Positions 15,124 through 23,059 of a DNA stretch of 28,249 nucleotides are shown one piece after another (within the stretch, counting starts at the first letter, position 1; the number at the start of each line of letters is the position of its first letter). This DNA comes from UBA4644 sp034933145 (GTDB lineage: Bacteria > Bacillota > Clostridia > Oscillospirales > Butyricicoccaceae), in the NCBI GenBank assembly GCA_034933145.1, contig JAYFOA010000043.1, positions 1 through 28,249 of the forward strand, given 5' to 3'. A program made the position numbers and the translations under genes. Under the pieces are notes generated by a model. The model was given only the letters and a program-made list of their open reading frames with translations, did not search any database and was not told the DNA's origin.

Positions 15124-15276
15124 ATGAGCAGCGACAACAAAATGAAAAGCAAGACAAACCGTAAAAAAGAAGACGGTACATTTCGTTCCAAGCACGTAAA
15201 GCACGACCCAAATGCCGAAAGCGCACGGGCGATTTCGGGTCTGCAGAACGACACCGAGAACCACAAGAAAGATTAG
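15124..15276 (+). CDS. Small basic hypothetical protein
   Basis: This 50-residue protein starts at an ATG preceded by GGAG at 5-base spacing and ends with TAG. It is very hydrophilic and Lys/Asn/Asp-rich (MSSDNKMKSKTNRKKED, then HVKHDPNAESARAISG) with no membrane or metal motif. It is the first of three small genes in the same direction, 29 bases ahead of the next, and a terminator follows the third. I do not recognise the family. Its disordered, polar character resembles small DNA- or spore-associated proteins, but no signature supports that. Confidence 0.55.
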   Translation: MSSDNKMKSKTNRKKEDGTFRSKHVKHDPNAESARAISGLQNDTENHKKD

Positions 15277-15305
15277 GCCCCACCGCTGTTATCTAATTGA
15301 GGAAG

Positions 15306-15452
15306 ATGAAAATGAACAACAACAAGAACCGGTTAAGGGACAGGCCCAAGAGCGATGCCGAGCTCCGAAAAACCAAGCCGAAGGACAACGCGGACCTGGG
15401 CGTTCACAAGACCCCGCCGAGCGACCGCATTAATGAGGAGGACAAGCAATGA
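15306..15452 (+). CDS. Small polar hypothetical protein
   Basis: This 48-residue product (MKMNNNKNRLRDRPKSDAEL, then RKTKPKDNADLGVHKTPPSD and RINEEDKQ) has a GAGGAAG site immediately upstream. Its TGA overlaps the ATG of the next gene (ATGA), which supports real translation and coupling. It is Lys/Asp/Asn-rich and probably disordered. The family is not recognised. It could be an accessory to the HMA-like protein encoded directly after it. Confidence 0.6.
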   Translation: MKMNNNKNRLRDRPKSDAELRKTKPKDNADLGVHKTPPSDRINEEDKQ

Positions 15453-15658
15453 ACACCATGCTTTGCAGCGTGTCAGGCATCCAGAACAAGGAATGCAAGA
15501 CCCAGATCAAAAATGCGCTCAGCAAGATCGACGGCGTGAATAAGGTCGGCGTGAATTTAGCCTCTGGAACCGTGGAGATCCAATACAATGATCCGGCCAC
15601 CGAAGCGGAACTGAAAAACTGCATTGAGAACACGGGATTTACCATCACGTACGAATAA
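15449..15658 (+). CDS. HMA-like (CopZ-fold) small protein lacking the CxxC metal site
   Basis: This 69-residue protein starts 4 bases inside the previous gene, with GAGGAGG upstream. The beta-alpha-beta-beta-alpha-beta pattern of heavy-metal-associated domains is visible: MLCSVSGIQNKECKTQIKNAL, SKIDGVNKVGVNLASGTVEIQY and EAELKNCIENTGFTITYE in outline. In CopZ and the ATPase domains the first loop has M-x-C-x-x-C. Here the loop reads GIQNKEC, with only the second Cys, so copper binding through the classic site is unlikely. Single cysteines remain at residues 6, 16 and near 58. It may be a degenerate carrier or a protein-interaction version of the fold. Confidence 0.75.
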   Translation: MNTMLCSVSGIQNKECKTQIKNALSKIDGVNKVGVNLASGTVEIQYNDPATEAELKNCIENTGFTITYE

Positions 15659-15677
15659 GTCTGATCGTCATATAAAT

Positions 15678-15711
15678 AAAGCAAGAAGTCCTATCCGGGC
15701 TTCTTGCTTTA
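15678..15711 (+). terminator. Terminator after the small-gene operon
   Basis: AAGCAAGAAG pairs with CTTCTTGCTT (with an inner CC/GG), followed by TTTATT. A-rich flanks on the other side mean it could also end leftward transcription from the PH-like gene at 15886. Confidence 0.85.
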
Positions 15712-15885
15712 TTGTATAATCAGCTTATTTGTGTAAGCAGAGGTCAAAGACATCACCCATCTGCCCAGCCGTATTATAAGAGAACGTACTCCCCGCTCTT
15801 TCTTTTCCGCCTATATACCCGCATAAAACCACCGCCGACAGAAACTTCTGCGGACGGCGGCATAGCGGTATAACCTAAAGATTTC

Positions 15886-16218
15886 TCAAAATCTGTTCAT
15901 GTCACATCTAGTAGCGTCCAGTAGATTTCTGATATTTATTGTTCCGAAATAATTCGCTATGATAAAGCCTGTACCTATGTTTAGATAAACCCTGTATGCT
16001 GCGAGAAATATTGTATATGAGCCATTCACTATTTTGAGTATTGTTCCCAATGCATTGAGCCTGACTATATCTACCCGATAAACCATATTCAGGGCAATTC
16101 GTTCCTCGTTCGATACAATGGATATATTCCTGTCTTCTATAAGTAAAATGCCTTTATTTACAACCGTTTCTAAGCCGATTGATTCACCAACATAATATAT
16201 AATTTTATAGCTTTTCAT
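15886..16218 (-). CDS. Hypothetical protein, possible PH-like fold
   Basis: This protein has about 110 residues from the ATG at 16218; a GTG four codons earlier is an alternative start, and the ribosome binding site (GGGG) is modest. It is beta-rich with alternating hydrophobics (KIIYYVGESIGLETVVN, ILLIEDRNISIVS, VYRVDIVRLNALGTILKI) and ends in a helix-like segment with FIIANYFGTINIRNLLD. The arrangement recalls bacterial PH-like or GRAM-type small domains, but no motif is decisive. It has no strong membrane segment. The gene is AT-rich and stands alone between a terminator and the membrane-protein gene, so it may be acquired DNA. Function unknown. Confidence 0.6.
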   Translation of the reverse strand: MKSYKIIYYVGESIGLETVVNKGILLIEDRNISIVSNEERIALNMVYRVDIVRLNALGTILKIVNGSYTIFLAAYRVYLNIGTGFIIANYFGTINIRNLLDATRCDMNRF

Positions 16219-16276
16219 TTTAGTCCCCACGTATTATAGATTATCTCCGTAATTTTCGTAATACAGTATTAGAGCT

Positions 16277-16966
16277 TTAGGCCTCCACCGTTTCCTGAAT
16301 CTCTGTCCCTGTTGGTTCCGTGGGATTTCCGCTCAGTTGAGCTCGTAGATAGCGCAGGTCATTAAGCAAGTATCCGCAAATTTCTTCGTTTTTTTCAAAA
16401 AAATCTTTATAAATTTCCAGCAGGCTCAGGGCAAAAAATGCAACCAGCGCAATACTTCCAGTAACCGATACCGCATATAATATCGAATCGGACAGCGAGG
16501 CGCGGCTGATATAAATACCAAAAACCAGGGTAATCATTGGAAAGATGATAATCTTAAAATATTCTTTGATGGCTGCCTGCCATTTCTGGGATGCGGCACC
16601 ACGCACCTTTGCTTCCCCACATTCGATTATCCAATCCAGACCGCCTTGATGGTATAGCCCCTTTTCTCCATATTTCTTATCTTCGAGCAGCGTTTCAAGC
16701 TGTGCAAGACGTTTTTGGTAACGGGCAAACCGCTCCTCCCTGTCGTGCTTCAAAGAATACCGATAACGTATGTATATAGCACCCACCACAGCGAACAACG
16801 CGCAAAGGCAATAAACCGCCGCTTTTCCCAGCCGCAGCAGAGCAAATATTATGCAAGCGATGACTGTAGCTGCCATCGTGCCCATCAGGAATTTTTCAAA
16901 AACAGTCAACCGCCGCATTGATGGCTTGTATGCTGTTTCTATGTACTCCTGAAAAATATAGTCAAA
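16277..16966 (-). CDS. Hypothetical four-helix membrane protein
   Basis: This protein has about 229 residues from the ATG at 16966, which has GGGGG 7 bases upstream; a TTG at 17008 is less likely. Two hydrophobic helix pairs are visible: FLMGTMAATVIACIIFALL plus AAVYCLCALFAVVGAIYI (about residues 26-70), and IIIFPMITLVFGIYI plus ILYAVSVTGSIALVAFFAL (about 140-190). A charged cytoplasmic stretch between the pairs contains REERFARYQKRLAQLETLLED, and the C-terminus is soluble. No transporter or enzyme motif is recognised. It lies 60 bases before the PH-like gene and may be co-transcribed with it and the zinc-ribbon gene. Confidence 0.7.
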   Translation of the reverse strand, partial: FDYIFQEYIETAYKPSMRRLTVFEKFLMGTMAATVIACIIFALLRLGKAAVYCLCALFAVVGAIYIRYRYSLKHDREERFARYQKRLAQLETLLEDKKYGEKGLYHQGGLDWIIECGEAKVRGAASQKWQAAIKEYFKIIIFPMITLVFGIYISRASLSDSILYAVSVTGSIALVAFFALSLLEIYKDFFEKNEEICGYLLNDLRYLRAQLSGNPTEPTGTEIQETVEA

Positions 16967-17078
16967 CATTCTTTTCCCCCTGCAGATTACCAGATTTTTC
17001 CGTAGCAATTAAATCTATGTAAGCATCACGATTTTCTATTTTGTCCTGTCTCATTGTTATAACCTCTTTCTGCATTAC

Positions 17079-17486
17079 TCAGAATTTATATGCAGAGAGT
17101 CTCTTTCTGCATATCTCTCTATCACTGTCACTAAATAGAGGGGCATACTTTGACAGCGTTACATAATTCTCAACAGATAAATCTGTCCTGCGAAGTTCCG
17201 CTAACTTTATAAAACCATTGGTTTCCTTGGCAATTAGTCTTTTGGCAATTTGAACAATGTCCTCTGGCGTGCTTATCATTTGTAAAAAATAGGAAGGACG
17301 ATATCCAATTTTGCACGCTTCCTGATATATTGTAAACATGTCCTTACGAAAATCGCTTTTTAAAGTCTCAATCTCTTCTCCGCTCGGCATTTTTAGGTTT
17401 GAGTTCACCCTTTCAATTTTTGCTCCGCATTTCATACAATAGTTGCTATTGTCCGGGATCTTTTCGCCACATTGAAAGCAAAACAT
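17079..17486 (-). CDS. Zinc-ribbon protein of unknown function
   Basis: This 135-residue protein starts at 17486 behind AGGAGGGG. The N-terminus is a classic zinc ribbon: CFQCGEKIPDNSNYCMKCGAKIE with two CxxC pairs (about residues 3-6 and 17-20). The rest is helical, including FRKDMFTIYQEACKIGYRPSYFLQMI and DIVQIAKRLIAKETNGFIKL in outline, and does not resemble a family I know. Proteins of this type pair a zinc ribbon with a variable domain, often in membrane-associated or regulatory roles. It is preceded by three terminator hairpins, so it needs its own promoter in the short stretch 17487-17536 or partial read-through. Confidence 0.75.
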   Translation of the reverse strand: MFCFQCGEKIPDNSNYCMKCGAKIERVNSNLKMPSGEEIETLKSDFRKDMFTIYQEACKIGYRPSYFLQMISTPEDIVQIAKRLIAKETNGFIKLAELRRTDLSVENYVTLSKYAPLFSDSDREICRKRLSAYKF

Positions 17487-17536
17487 ATAAAGCCCCTCCT
17501 TTATCCTTATACCTTATTGGTAAGCTCAGTTTCATC

Positions 17537-17570
17537 AAAACAAACCCGCCCTGCCATGCGGCAGAGCGGG
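17537..17570 (-). terminator. Terminator hairpin, third of three after the restriction operon
   Basis: On the minus strand CCCGCTCTGCC pairs with GGCAGGGCGGG around GCAT and is followed by TTTGTTTTG. It lies about 50 bases upstream of the zinc-ribbon start codon, so it could also act as an attenuator for that gene. The 17487-17829 gap is otherwise without genes. Confidence 0.65.
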
Positions 17571-17686
17571 CCCTGGTTCTCACACACTGCCGGGATCAAA
17601 AAACGCGGCGGAACGGCGAGGATAACAATATTTTGTCGTAATAAGTTATCTGAATTATAACACCGTCCTGCGCGGCTGGCAAGCAC

Positions 17687-17713
17687 AAAAAACGGCTGCG
17701 CCTCCCTGCAGCC
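17687..17713 (-). terminator. Terminator hairpin, second of three
   Basis: On the minus strand GGCTGC-AGGGAGGC-GCAGCC is followed by GTTTTTTGTG. Confidence 0.65.
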
Positions 17714-17747
17714 CGGCTTTGCTTCCGCCCTCGCTCATTCTCTATAC

Positions 17748-17782
17748 AAAAAACCGCCGCCGACCATAATGGCCGGCGGCGG
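17748..17782 (-). terminator. Terminator hairpin, first after the Mrr-like gene
   Basis: On the minus strand CCGCCGCCG pairs with CGGCGGCGG and is followed by TTTTTT. It is 47 bases beyond the stop of the Mrr-like gene and is the natural end of the restriction operon. Confidence 0.9.
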
Positions 17783-17829
17783 TACTTATAATCTTCCTAT
17801 TCCTTTACAGACGCGCCGAAAGTCCCCCG

Positions 17830-18729
17830 CTATTCGGCATACTCATTGAAAAGGTCGGTGTCGATCGCTTTGATCTCAAAGGTCTTCTTCACGCTGACGC
17901 CAAAGTTATGCTCGATCATCAGCTTAACAAGCTTTTCCCCGTCGATCAGGATCACATGCTGATGGTCTGCATACTCCAGCGCCTGTTTTGAATATTTCGC
18001 CGTGGTCACAAACAGGCCCTTTCCGCCCTTTCCGGTGATCGCCCCCACAAAGCCCTGAATCGCCGGACGGCCAACCGTACTGCTCAGATCCCACTTTTTG
18101 GCCTGGATATAGATCAGATCAAAGCCCAGCTTGTCCTCCATGATGATGCCGTCAATGCCCTCATCCCCGGATACCGCCGTGACCCGGCCCGCGTTCTCAA
18201 ACGAACCGTACCCCATTTGGGAAAGCAGATCGATGACCATACGCTCAAATTTCTGCGGGGTAAGCTTCATGACCTCGCCCAGCAGCTCGTCCGCCAGGCT
18301 TTCGCTGATCTTCCGAAACGATGCTTCAAACGTATCGTCCGGCGTATCGCTGTCTTCCGCCGGAGCCGCCTGAACCGGATGCTGCGAAGTCTCCTGAAAT
18401 TTTCGGAAGCCTTCAAACTTCGCCAGATATTCGTTGTTGATCACGCCCGGATTGTCGCGCAGCACGTTCAGCCCGGCCGGGGTAATCATAAACGTGGCCC
18501 TTGCGGGGCTGTCGATCAGCCCGGCCTTTTTCAGATAGGTGCTTGCCCAGCCGAAGCGATTGCTGAACACCGACTGCCGGCCGCTGGGCAGCAGCTCGTC
18601 AAGCGCCGCACGGTCAAGGTGAAAGTACGCCGCCATCTGTTCACTTACGTCCTTGCGCGGATGCGCCGCGCCGTCCTTCAGCAGCTCCAGAAACGGCCTG
18701 TGCATTTCGTAATATTTTGGAATCTCCAT
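17830..18729 (-). CDS. mrr: Mrr-family restriction endonuclease
   Basis: This 299-residue protein is taken from the ATG at 18729 (MEIPKYYEMHRPFL); upstream in-frame ATGs at 18747 and 18738 sit on top of the GAGGGGG binding site. Residues 1-95 form the Mrr N-terminal winged helix (PF14338 type). Residues ~155-285 form the Mrr catalytic domain (PF04471): FERMVIDLLSQMGYG, then GDEGIDGII with the probable catalytic Asp near 193 and IYIQAKKW with Gln 209 and Lys 211, then VGRPAIQGFVGAI and GLFVTTAKYSKQALEYA. Mrr enzymes cut methylated foreign DNA. It lies 55 bases after hsdR with a terminator behind it, so it is the last gene of the restriction operon. Its target must differ from the host's own HsdM methylation. 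Confidence 0.9.
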   Translation of the reverse strand: MEIPKYYEMHRPFLELLKDGAAHPRKDVSEQMAAYFHLDRAALDELLPSGRQSVFSNRFGWASTYLKKAGLIDSPARATFMITPAGLNVLRDNPGVINNEYLAKFEGFRKFQETSQHPVQAAPAEDSDTPDDTFEASFRKISESLADELLGEVMKLTPQKFERMVIDLLSQMGYGSFENAGRVTAVSGDEGIDGIIMEDKLGFDLIYIQAKKWDLSSTVGRPAIQGFVGAITGKGGKGLFVTTAKYSKQALEYADHQHVILIDGEKLVKLMIEHNFGVSVKKTFEIKAIDTDLFNEYAE

Positions 18730-18784
18730 ATCCGGCATCCCCCTCATCGATCTGCGAACTTAAATAACCATGTTATCCGGGTTT

Positions 18785-20071
18785 TTATACAACCCCGAAA
18801 TATTTCTCAAAGAAAGCTTTCAGCCTGTCGATCACGCCCTGCTTTTTCTCGGCCCGGCCGCCGCCGAATCTGGAAACCGGGGGCATGATTTTATCGATCT
18901 CTGTTCCGACCGTTTTGATCTCGCCGTCCCGGAATGCATTATTGAGGAATCTGCGGGTATCCTCCGGCTTTAGCTTTTCCTCCGTGATGATGGTTTGAAG
19001 GTCATGCTCACGCTGCAGGGCGACATAATCGTGCCATTCGGACATTACGTCATCGATCTCATTGACGCCCGCGATAAAGGTTTCGATCAGCTGCTTCTTG
19101 CTGCGGAGCTCCGGGCTGGCGTCAATGGCTTTTTTAATGGTGATCAGAACCTCCTGATCCTCGCAATGGGTGTCATGGTACTTTTTCACCAGCATGAGAA
19201 TGTAATCGATGTTGATTTCGATCTGCTTGATCAGTTCTATCTCAAATACAATATCGTCCGTAATATCCGTACTTTCCCCGGCTTCGCGCCTGCGTTTCCA
19301 TTCATCGCGCAAATCCTGATATCTGCCGAGGTAATCCTGCAAATCGCGCTCGGTGATCAGCTCTCTGCCCTGGAATTCATCAAAGGACAGCAGCAGATTC
19401 CGCATACGCAGAATCGCGCCGAAAAGGACGATGAAGTCTTTCTGCTTCTGTTCCCCGATGATCTGCGGCTCTTTCAGGGGGAACTTTTCAGCCAGTTCCG
19501 CCATCATATCCACATAGCCGGGCATCTTCCTGCCGTCGGCGGATTCATAGCCGCCATAGTAGTCCTTGAAGCTTTGCAGCAGCACGATGCCGCCGGCGTT
19601 CTTGTCGCCAAACAGGGAAATGGCGCTGTCCACACGCTTTTGAAGATTGCGGAAGCACACGATATTGCCAAAGGTCTTGATGGAATTGAGGATGCGGTTC
19701 GTCCGGCTGAATGCCTGGATCAGACCGTGCATTTTCAGGTTCTTATCCACCCACAGGGTATTCAGCGTGGTGGCATCAAAGCCCGTGAGGAACATATTGA
19801 CCACGATCAAAAGGTCAAGCTCCTTGTTTTTCATGCGCAGGGACACATCTTTATAGTAATTCTGGAACCGGTCTCCGTCGGTGGAATAGTTCGTATGGAA
19901 CATCGCGTTATAATCCCGGATGGCGGCATCCAGAAAATCGCGGGAGCTCTGGTCCAGGGCGGAGGTATCCTCCGGGTTTTCTTCGTCCAGAATGCCGTCT
20001 GCTTCTTCCTCGTTTGCTCCATAGCTGTAAATGACGGCGATCCGCAGCCGCTTGGCCGGGTCGGAGGCCAT
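18785..20071 (-). pseudogene. hsdR: HsdR, C-terminal part (second helicase lobe and C-terminal domain)
   Basis: This 428-residue ORF is in the same frame as 20093-21892. It contains the second RecA-like lobe of the type I motor: FLTGFDATTLNTLWVDKNLKMHG and QAFSRTNRILNSIKTFG (motifs V and VI, near residues 113-150), then the long helical C-terminal domain used to join the methylase core. It begins after the TAG at 20093. An ATG lies eight codons downstream of that TAG, with CAGGAG about 12 bases before it, so restart is conceivable. Alone it lacks nuclease and Walker motifs. In complete HsdR proteins the residue at the TAG is Tyr within an AK-x-YY motif, so a one-base change from TAC or TAT is likely. 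Confidence 0.85.
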
Positions 20072-20092
20072 CTGGTTTGTCAGCTCCTGATA

Positions 20093-20095
20093 CTA
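20093..20095 (-). other. In-frame TAG interrupting hsdR
   Basis: The minus strand reads GCG AAG CTG TAG TAT CAG GAG CTG, and the frame stays open on both sides for hundreds of codons. There is no insertion or deletion. The expected residue is Tyr, by comparison with the AVSS-x3-AK-x-YY motif of type I R subunits. Confidence 0.92.
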
Positions 20096-21892
20096 CAGCT
20101 TCGCCATCTGCACGGACGACACGGCAAAGAGGGAGTTGAATCCGCTGAGGCGCTGTTTCTGCTTGATCTCTTCCACCGCGCCGCGGCCGGCGGACGCCAC
20201 CTCGGAGATATTGGTCAGCGAATTAAAGCAGTAGGTCTTATCCCCGCGATAGGTCTTCTGGTCAAAATGCGCCAGAAGATACTGCGCCACCAGCGCGATC
20301 CGCTGCGGCGCCATCATCGCCTTTTCCCGGTCGATGTCCCAAACCTGCTCGTCGTCAATGTCCGGCTCACTATCCATCGTCTTGATATAGTCCACCCGGA
20401 ACGGCAGTACATTTTTATCGTTGATGGCGTCTACGATGGTGTAGGTATGCAGCTGGTCGCCAAAGGTCTGCCCGGTGGTAAAAAGCCCCGGGGTCCTGCC
20501 CCTGCCGGCGTTGACCGCAAAGATCGGCGTCCCGGTGAAGCCGAACAGATGGTACTTTTTGAAGTTCTTGACGATGGCCGTGTGCATGTCCCCAAACTGG
20601 CTGCGGTGGCACTCGTCAAAAATGATCACGACGTGCTTCGTATACACCTCATGGCCGGGGTTCTTCTTGATGAAGGTCGCCAGCTTCTGGATGGTGGTGA
20701 TGATAATATGGGCGTTGGGGTCTTCGAGCTGCCGTTTCAGGATCGTGGTGGAGGTATTGCTGTTGGCCGCGCCCTTTTCAAAGCGGTCATATTCCTTCAT
20801 GGTCTGATAGTCCAGATCCTTGCGGTCCACCACGAACAGCACCTTGTCGATATAGGGCAGCAGGGATGCCAGCCGCGCCGTCTTGAAAGAGGTCAGCGTC
20901 TTGCCGGAGCCGGTGGTGTGCCAGATATAGCCGCCGCCCGCCGCGCTGCCGTATTTTTTATAGTTGTTGGCGATCTCGATGCGGTTGAGAATCCGCTCCG
21001 TAGCCGTGATCTGATACGGGCGCATGACCATCAGCATATGCTCTGAGGTAAATACGCAGTATTTGGTCAGCACGTTCAGAAGGGTATGCCTGGCGAAAAA
21101 GGTCCGGGTAAAGTCGATCAGGTCCGGGATCACACGGTTGTTGGCATCCGCCCAGAAGCAGGTGAATTCAAAGCTGTTGCTCGTTTTCCCCTTCCGGCCG
21201 CCGGCGGCCTTCGCGTCCCGGATGGCGTTAAAGCGGGTGCTGTTGGAATAGTATTTGGTGTTCGTGCCGTTGGAGATCACGAAGATCTGCACATACTCAA
21301 ACAGGCCGCACCCGGCCCAGAAGGAATCCCGCTGATAGCGGTCGATCTGGTTGAACGCCTCGCGGATGGGCACGCCCCGGCGCTTCAGCTCGATATGTAC
21401 CAGGGGCAGGCCGTTGACCAGCACCGTCACATCATAGCGGTTGTCGTGCCTTGCGCCGTCATCCGTGCCGACCTCGTATTGGTTGATGACCTGCAGCCGG
21501 TTGTTGTGGATATTCTTTTTATCGATGAGGGTGATGTTCTTGGAGGTGCCGTCGTCCCGTTTCAGTACCTGGACAAAGTCCTCCTGGATTTTGCGGGTCT
21601 TTTCCGCGATCTGCTCATTGGGGTCGGCAACGGCGTCCGAAAAGAACCGCGTCCATTCCGCATCGGAAAAGCGGTAGCCGTTCAGCTCTTCCAGCTTGCC
21701 GCGGAGGTTGGCAACCAGGTCCGCCGCGGTATGGATGGGCAGATACTCATAGCCCTGCTCCCCGAGCAGGCGGATAAACTCCCGTTCCAGCGCCGCTTCG
21801 CTCTGATAGCTGTCGGAGCGGGCCTTGACCGGCTCATATTCGGTAACGACGGTGTTCTCCGATGTTTCGGCCACGATATTGAAATACGGCAC
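20093..21892 (-). pseudogene. hsdR: HsdR, N-terminal part (nuclease and first helicase lobe)
   Basis: This is the 599-residue N-terminal part. The start is best placed at GTG 21892 (MPYFNIVAETSENTV), 8 bases after AGGAGG; the GTG at 21901 overlaps that site. The HSDR_N nuclease domain holds RYDVTVLVNG and HIELKRRG (the Asp...Glu-x-Lys pair near residues 154 and 168-170) and a QxxxY-like NQIDRYQRDS. The first RecA lobe has the Walker A motif HTTGSGKT near 330, DECHRSQFG near 427 and FTGTP near 450. The ORF ends at AVSSVQMAKL-TAG. An R subunit cut between its two motor lobes should not translocate DNA, so restriction is probably lost unless the stop is read through or both halves assemble. It follows hsdS by 15 bases. 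Confidence 0.9.
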
Positions 21893-21907
21893 GGCGTTCA
21901 CCTCCTA

Positions 21908-23059
21908 TCAGGCAAGCTCTTTGAAGGTCAGCAGCTTGTCACGATAATATTCATATTGCTTTTGCCGGGCGGCGATTTCGGCGGGGAGGCCGGCGGTAAG
22001 GTCATTGCACAATGTATAAAACCGATTTAATATCTCAACGATTTTGTTTTGCTCCTCTATTGGAGGTATTGGAATTGAGATTTCTTTAAGCTGTCCAGCT
22101 GTTACCAACGGTTGTCCACCGCCTTTAGCATATTGATGTAGATTCATACTGGATAACTGATAATACACATACTGAAAGGAAACATCCGATTTCATATCTA
22201 CAATCAGAGTATTATCCGAAACATCATAATCCCCTCTGGCAATGTGAACGTATCCTGCGTTTGCACCAACTCTTGCAATAAGAATTTGCTTCTTATGGTA
22301 TACTGCAGTGTCGGTAGATGATATTACACCTGTAGAACCATACACTGGGAATTCTCCATCGTCAAGACGTTCCTTGTTTTTGCCCGAGGACACACTGCTT
22401 GATATATCTTTTAAAAGCAAACGAGGATAATCCGGCAATTTTAGCAGCGCATCCCGATAATACTCATACTGTTTTTTTCTCGCGGTAAGCTCCGCGGCAA
22501 GCTCCGCGGTAAGCTCCGCTGTAAGCTCCGTGAAATTGTCCAGAATACGGACGATTTCACGCTGCACCGGCAGCGGGGGAACGGGCACTTTATAGGCTTT
22601 TACATCTGCATCGGAGATAGCGGGATAACTTGCCCCCTTTTGAAAACGTTCAACATGGTCAAAAAAAGCTGTTGATGTTATATGATGATATAACCATCTT
22701 CTTAAAACAACAGTGGGATTTGCCCTTAAAACACAAAACCCCGTGCTACAAATCTGGCTATCATAGTCCTCGCCAATCATGCAGTATCTCTTAAGCATAG
22801 GTCTTGTCGCACCAAGCAAAATATCACCCTTGACTACGATTTGCTGTGCTCGACTCGGTGCATTGTCATTATGTATAATCTGTGTTTCGCCAATAAGGTG
22901 TGTGTCCCTATCTACAGATGTCAAATCAATATACTGAAATCTTTTTCCACCAACTGTTGCCCATTTGATATTTTCGACATTTTCCACGCAGCTCTTAATT
23001 GGAAGATACTCCACCCCATCCGGACACAGCTCCGCGATCAGTTCCTCCAATCTGCTCAT
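21908..23059 (-). CDS. hsdS: Type I restriction-modification specificity subunit
   Basis: This 383-residue protein begins inside the hsdM stop (ATGA overlap). It has two target-recognition halves: TRD1 to ~150, followed by VPVPPLPVQREIVRILDNF and a helix, and TRD2 from ~215, followed by ISIPIPPIEEQNKIVEILNRF and the second helix. Both helices end in a similar KQYEYYRD-x-LL block, giving the usual pseudo-twofold design. The first helix contains tandem TAEL/AAEL units coded by four 12-bp repeats (22482-22529), as in type IC EcoR124. It reads each half of a split DNA target and docks two HsdM. Loss or gain of a repeat keeps the frame and would change the spacing between the half-sites. Confidence 0.93.
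   Translation of the reverse strand: MSRLEELIAELCPDGVEYLPIKSCVENVENIKWATVGGKRFQYIDLTSVDRDTHLIGETQIIHNDNAPSRAQQIVVKGDILLGATRPMLKRYCMIGEDYDSQICSTGFCVLRANPTVVLRRWLYHHITSTAFFDHVERFQKGASYPAISDADVKAYKVPVPPLPVQREIVRILDNFTELTAELTAELAAELTARKKQYEYYRDALLKLPDYPRLLLKDISSSVSSGKNKERLDDGEFPVYGSTGVISSTDTAVYHKKQILIARVGANAGYVHIARGDYDVSDNTLIVDMKSDVSFQYVYYQLSSMNLHQYAKGGGQPLVTAGQLKEISIPIPPIEEQNKIVEILNRFYTLCNDLTAGLPAEIAARQKQYEYYRDKLLTFKELA
22482..22529 (-). repeat. Four 12-bp tandem repeats coding for the TAEL spacer of HsdS
   Basis: The plus-strand units are GCGGTAAGCTCC, GCGGCAAGCTCC, GCGGTAAGCTCC and GCTGTAAGCTCC. On the coding strand they give TEL-TAEL-TAEL-AAEL-TA. The repeat length is a multiple of three, so copy changes do not break the frame. 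Confidence 0.95.

Noticed and set aside
2524..20095. Genome-wide recoding of TAG as an amino acid
   Set aside because: Several well-bounded genes here end with TAG (stops at 575, 1540, 13797, 15276 and 17830), so TAG works as a normal stop.
18995..22030. Long plus-strand frames opposite hsdR and hsdS
   Set aside because: The GC-rich opposite strand leaves open frames by chance; the minus-strand proteins carry all conserved motifs.
22482..22529. Tandem repeats as a possible CRISPR array
   Set aside because: The 12-bp units have no spacers and lie in frame within hsdS.
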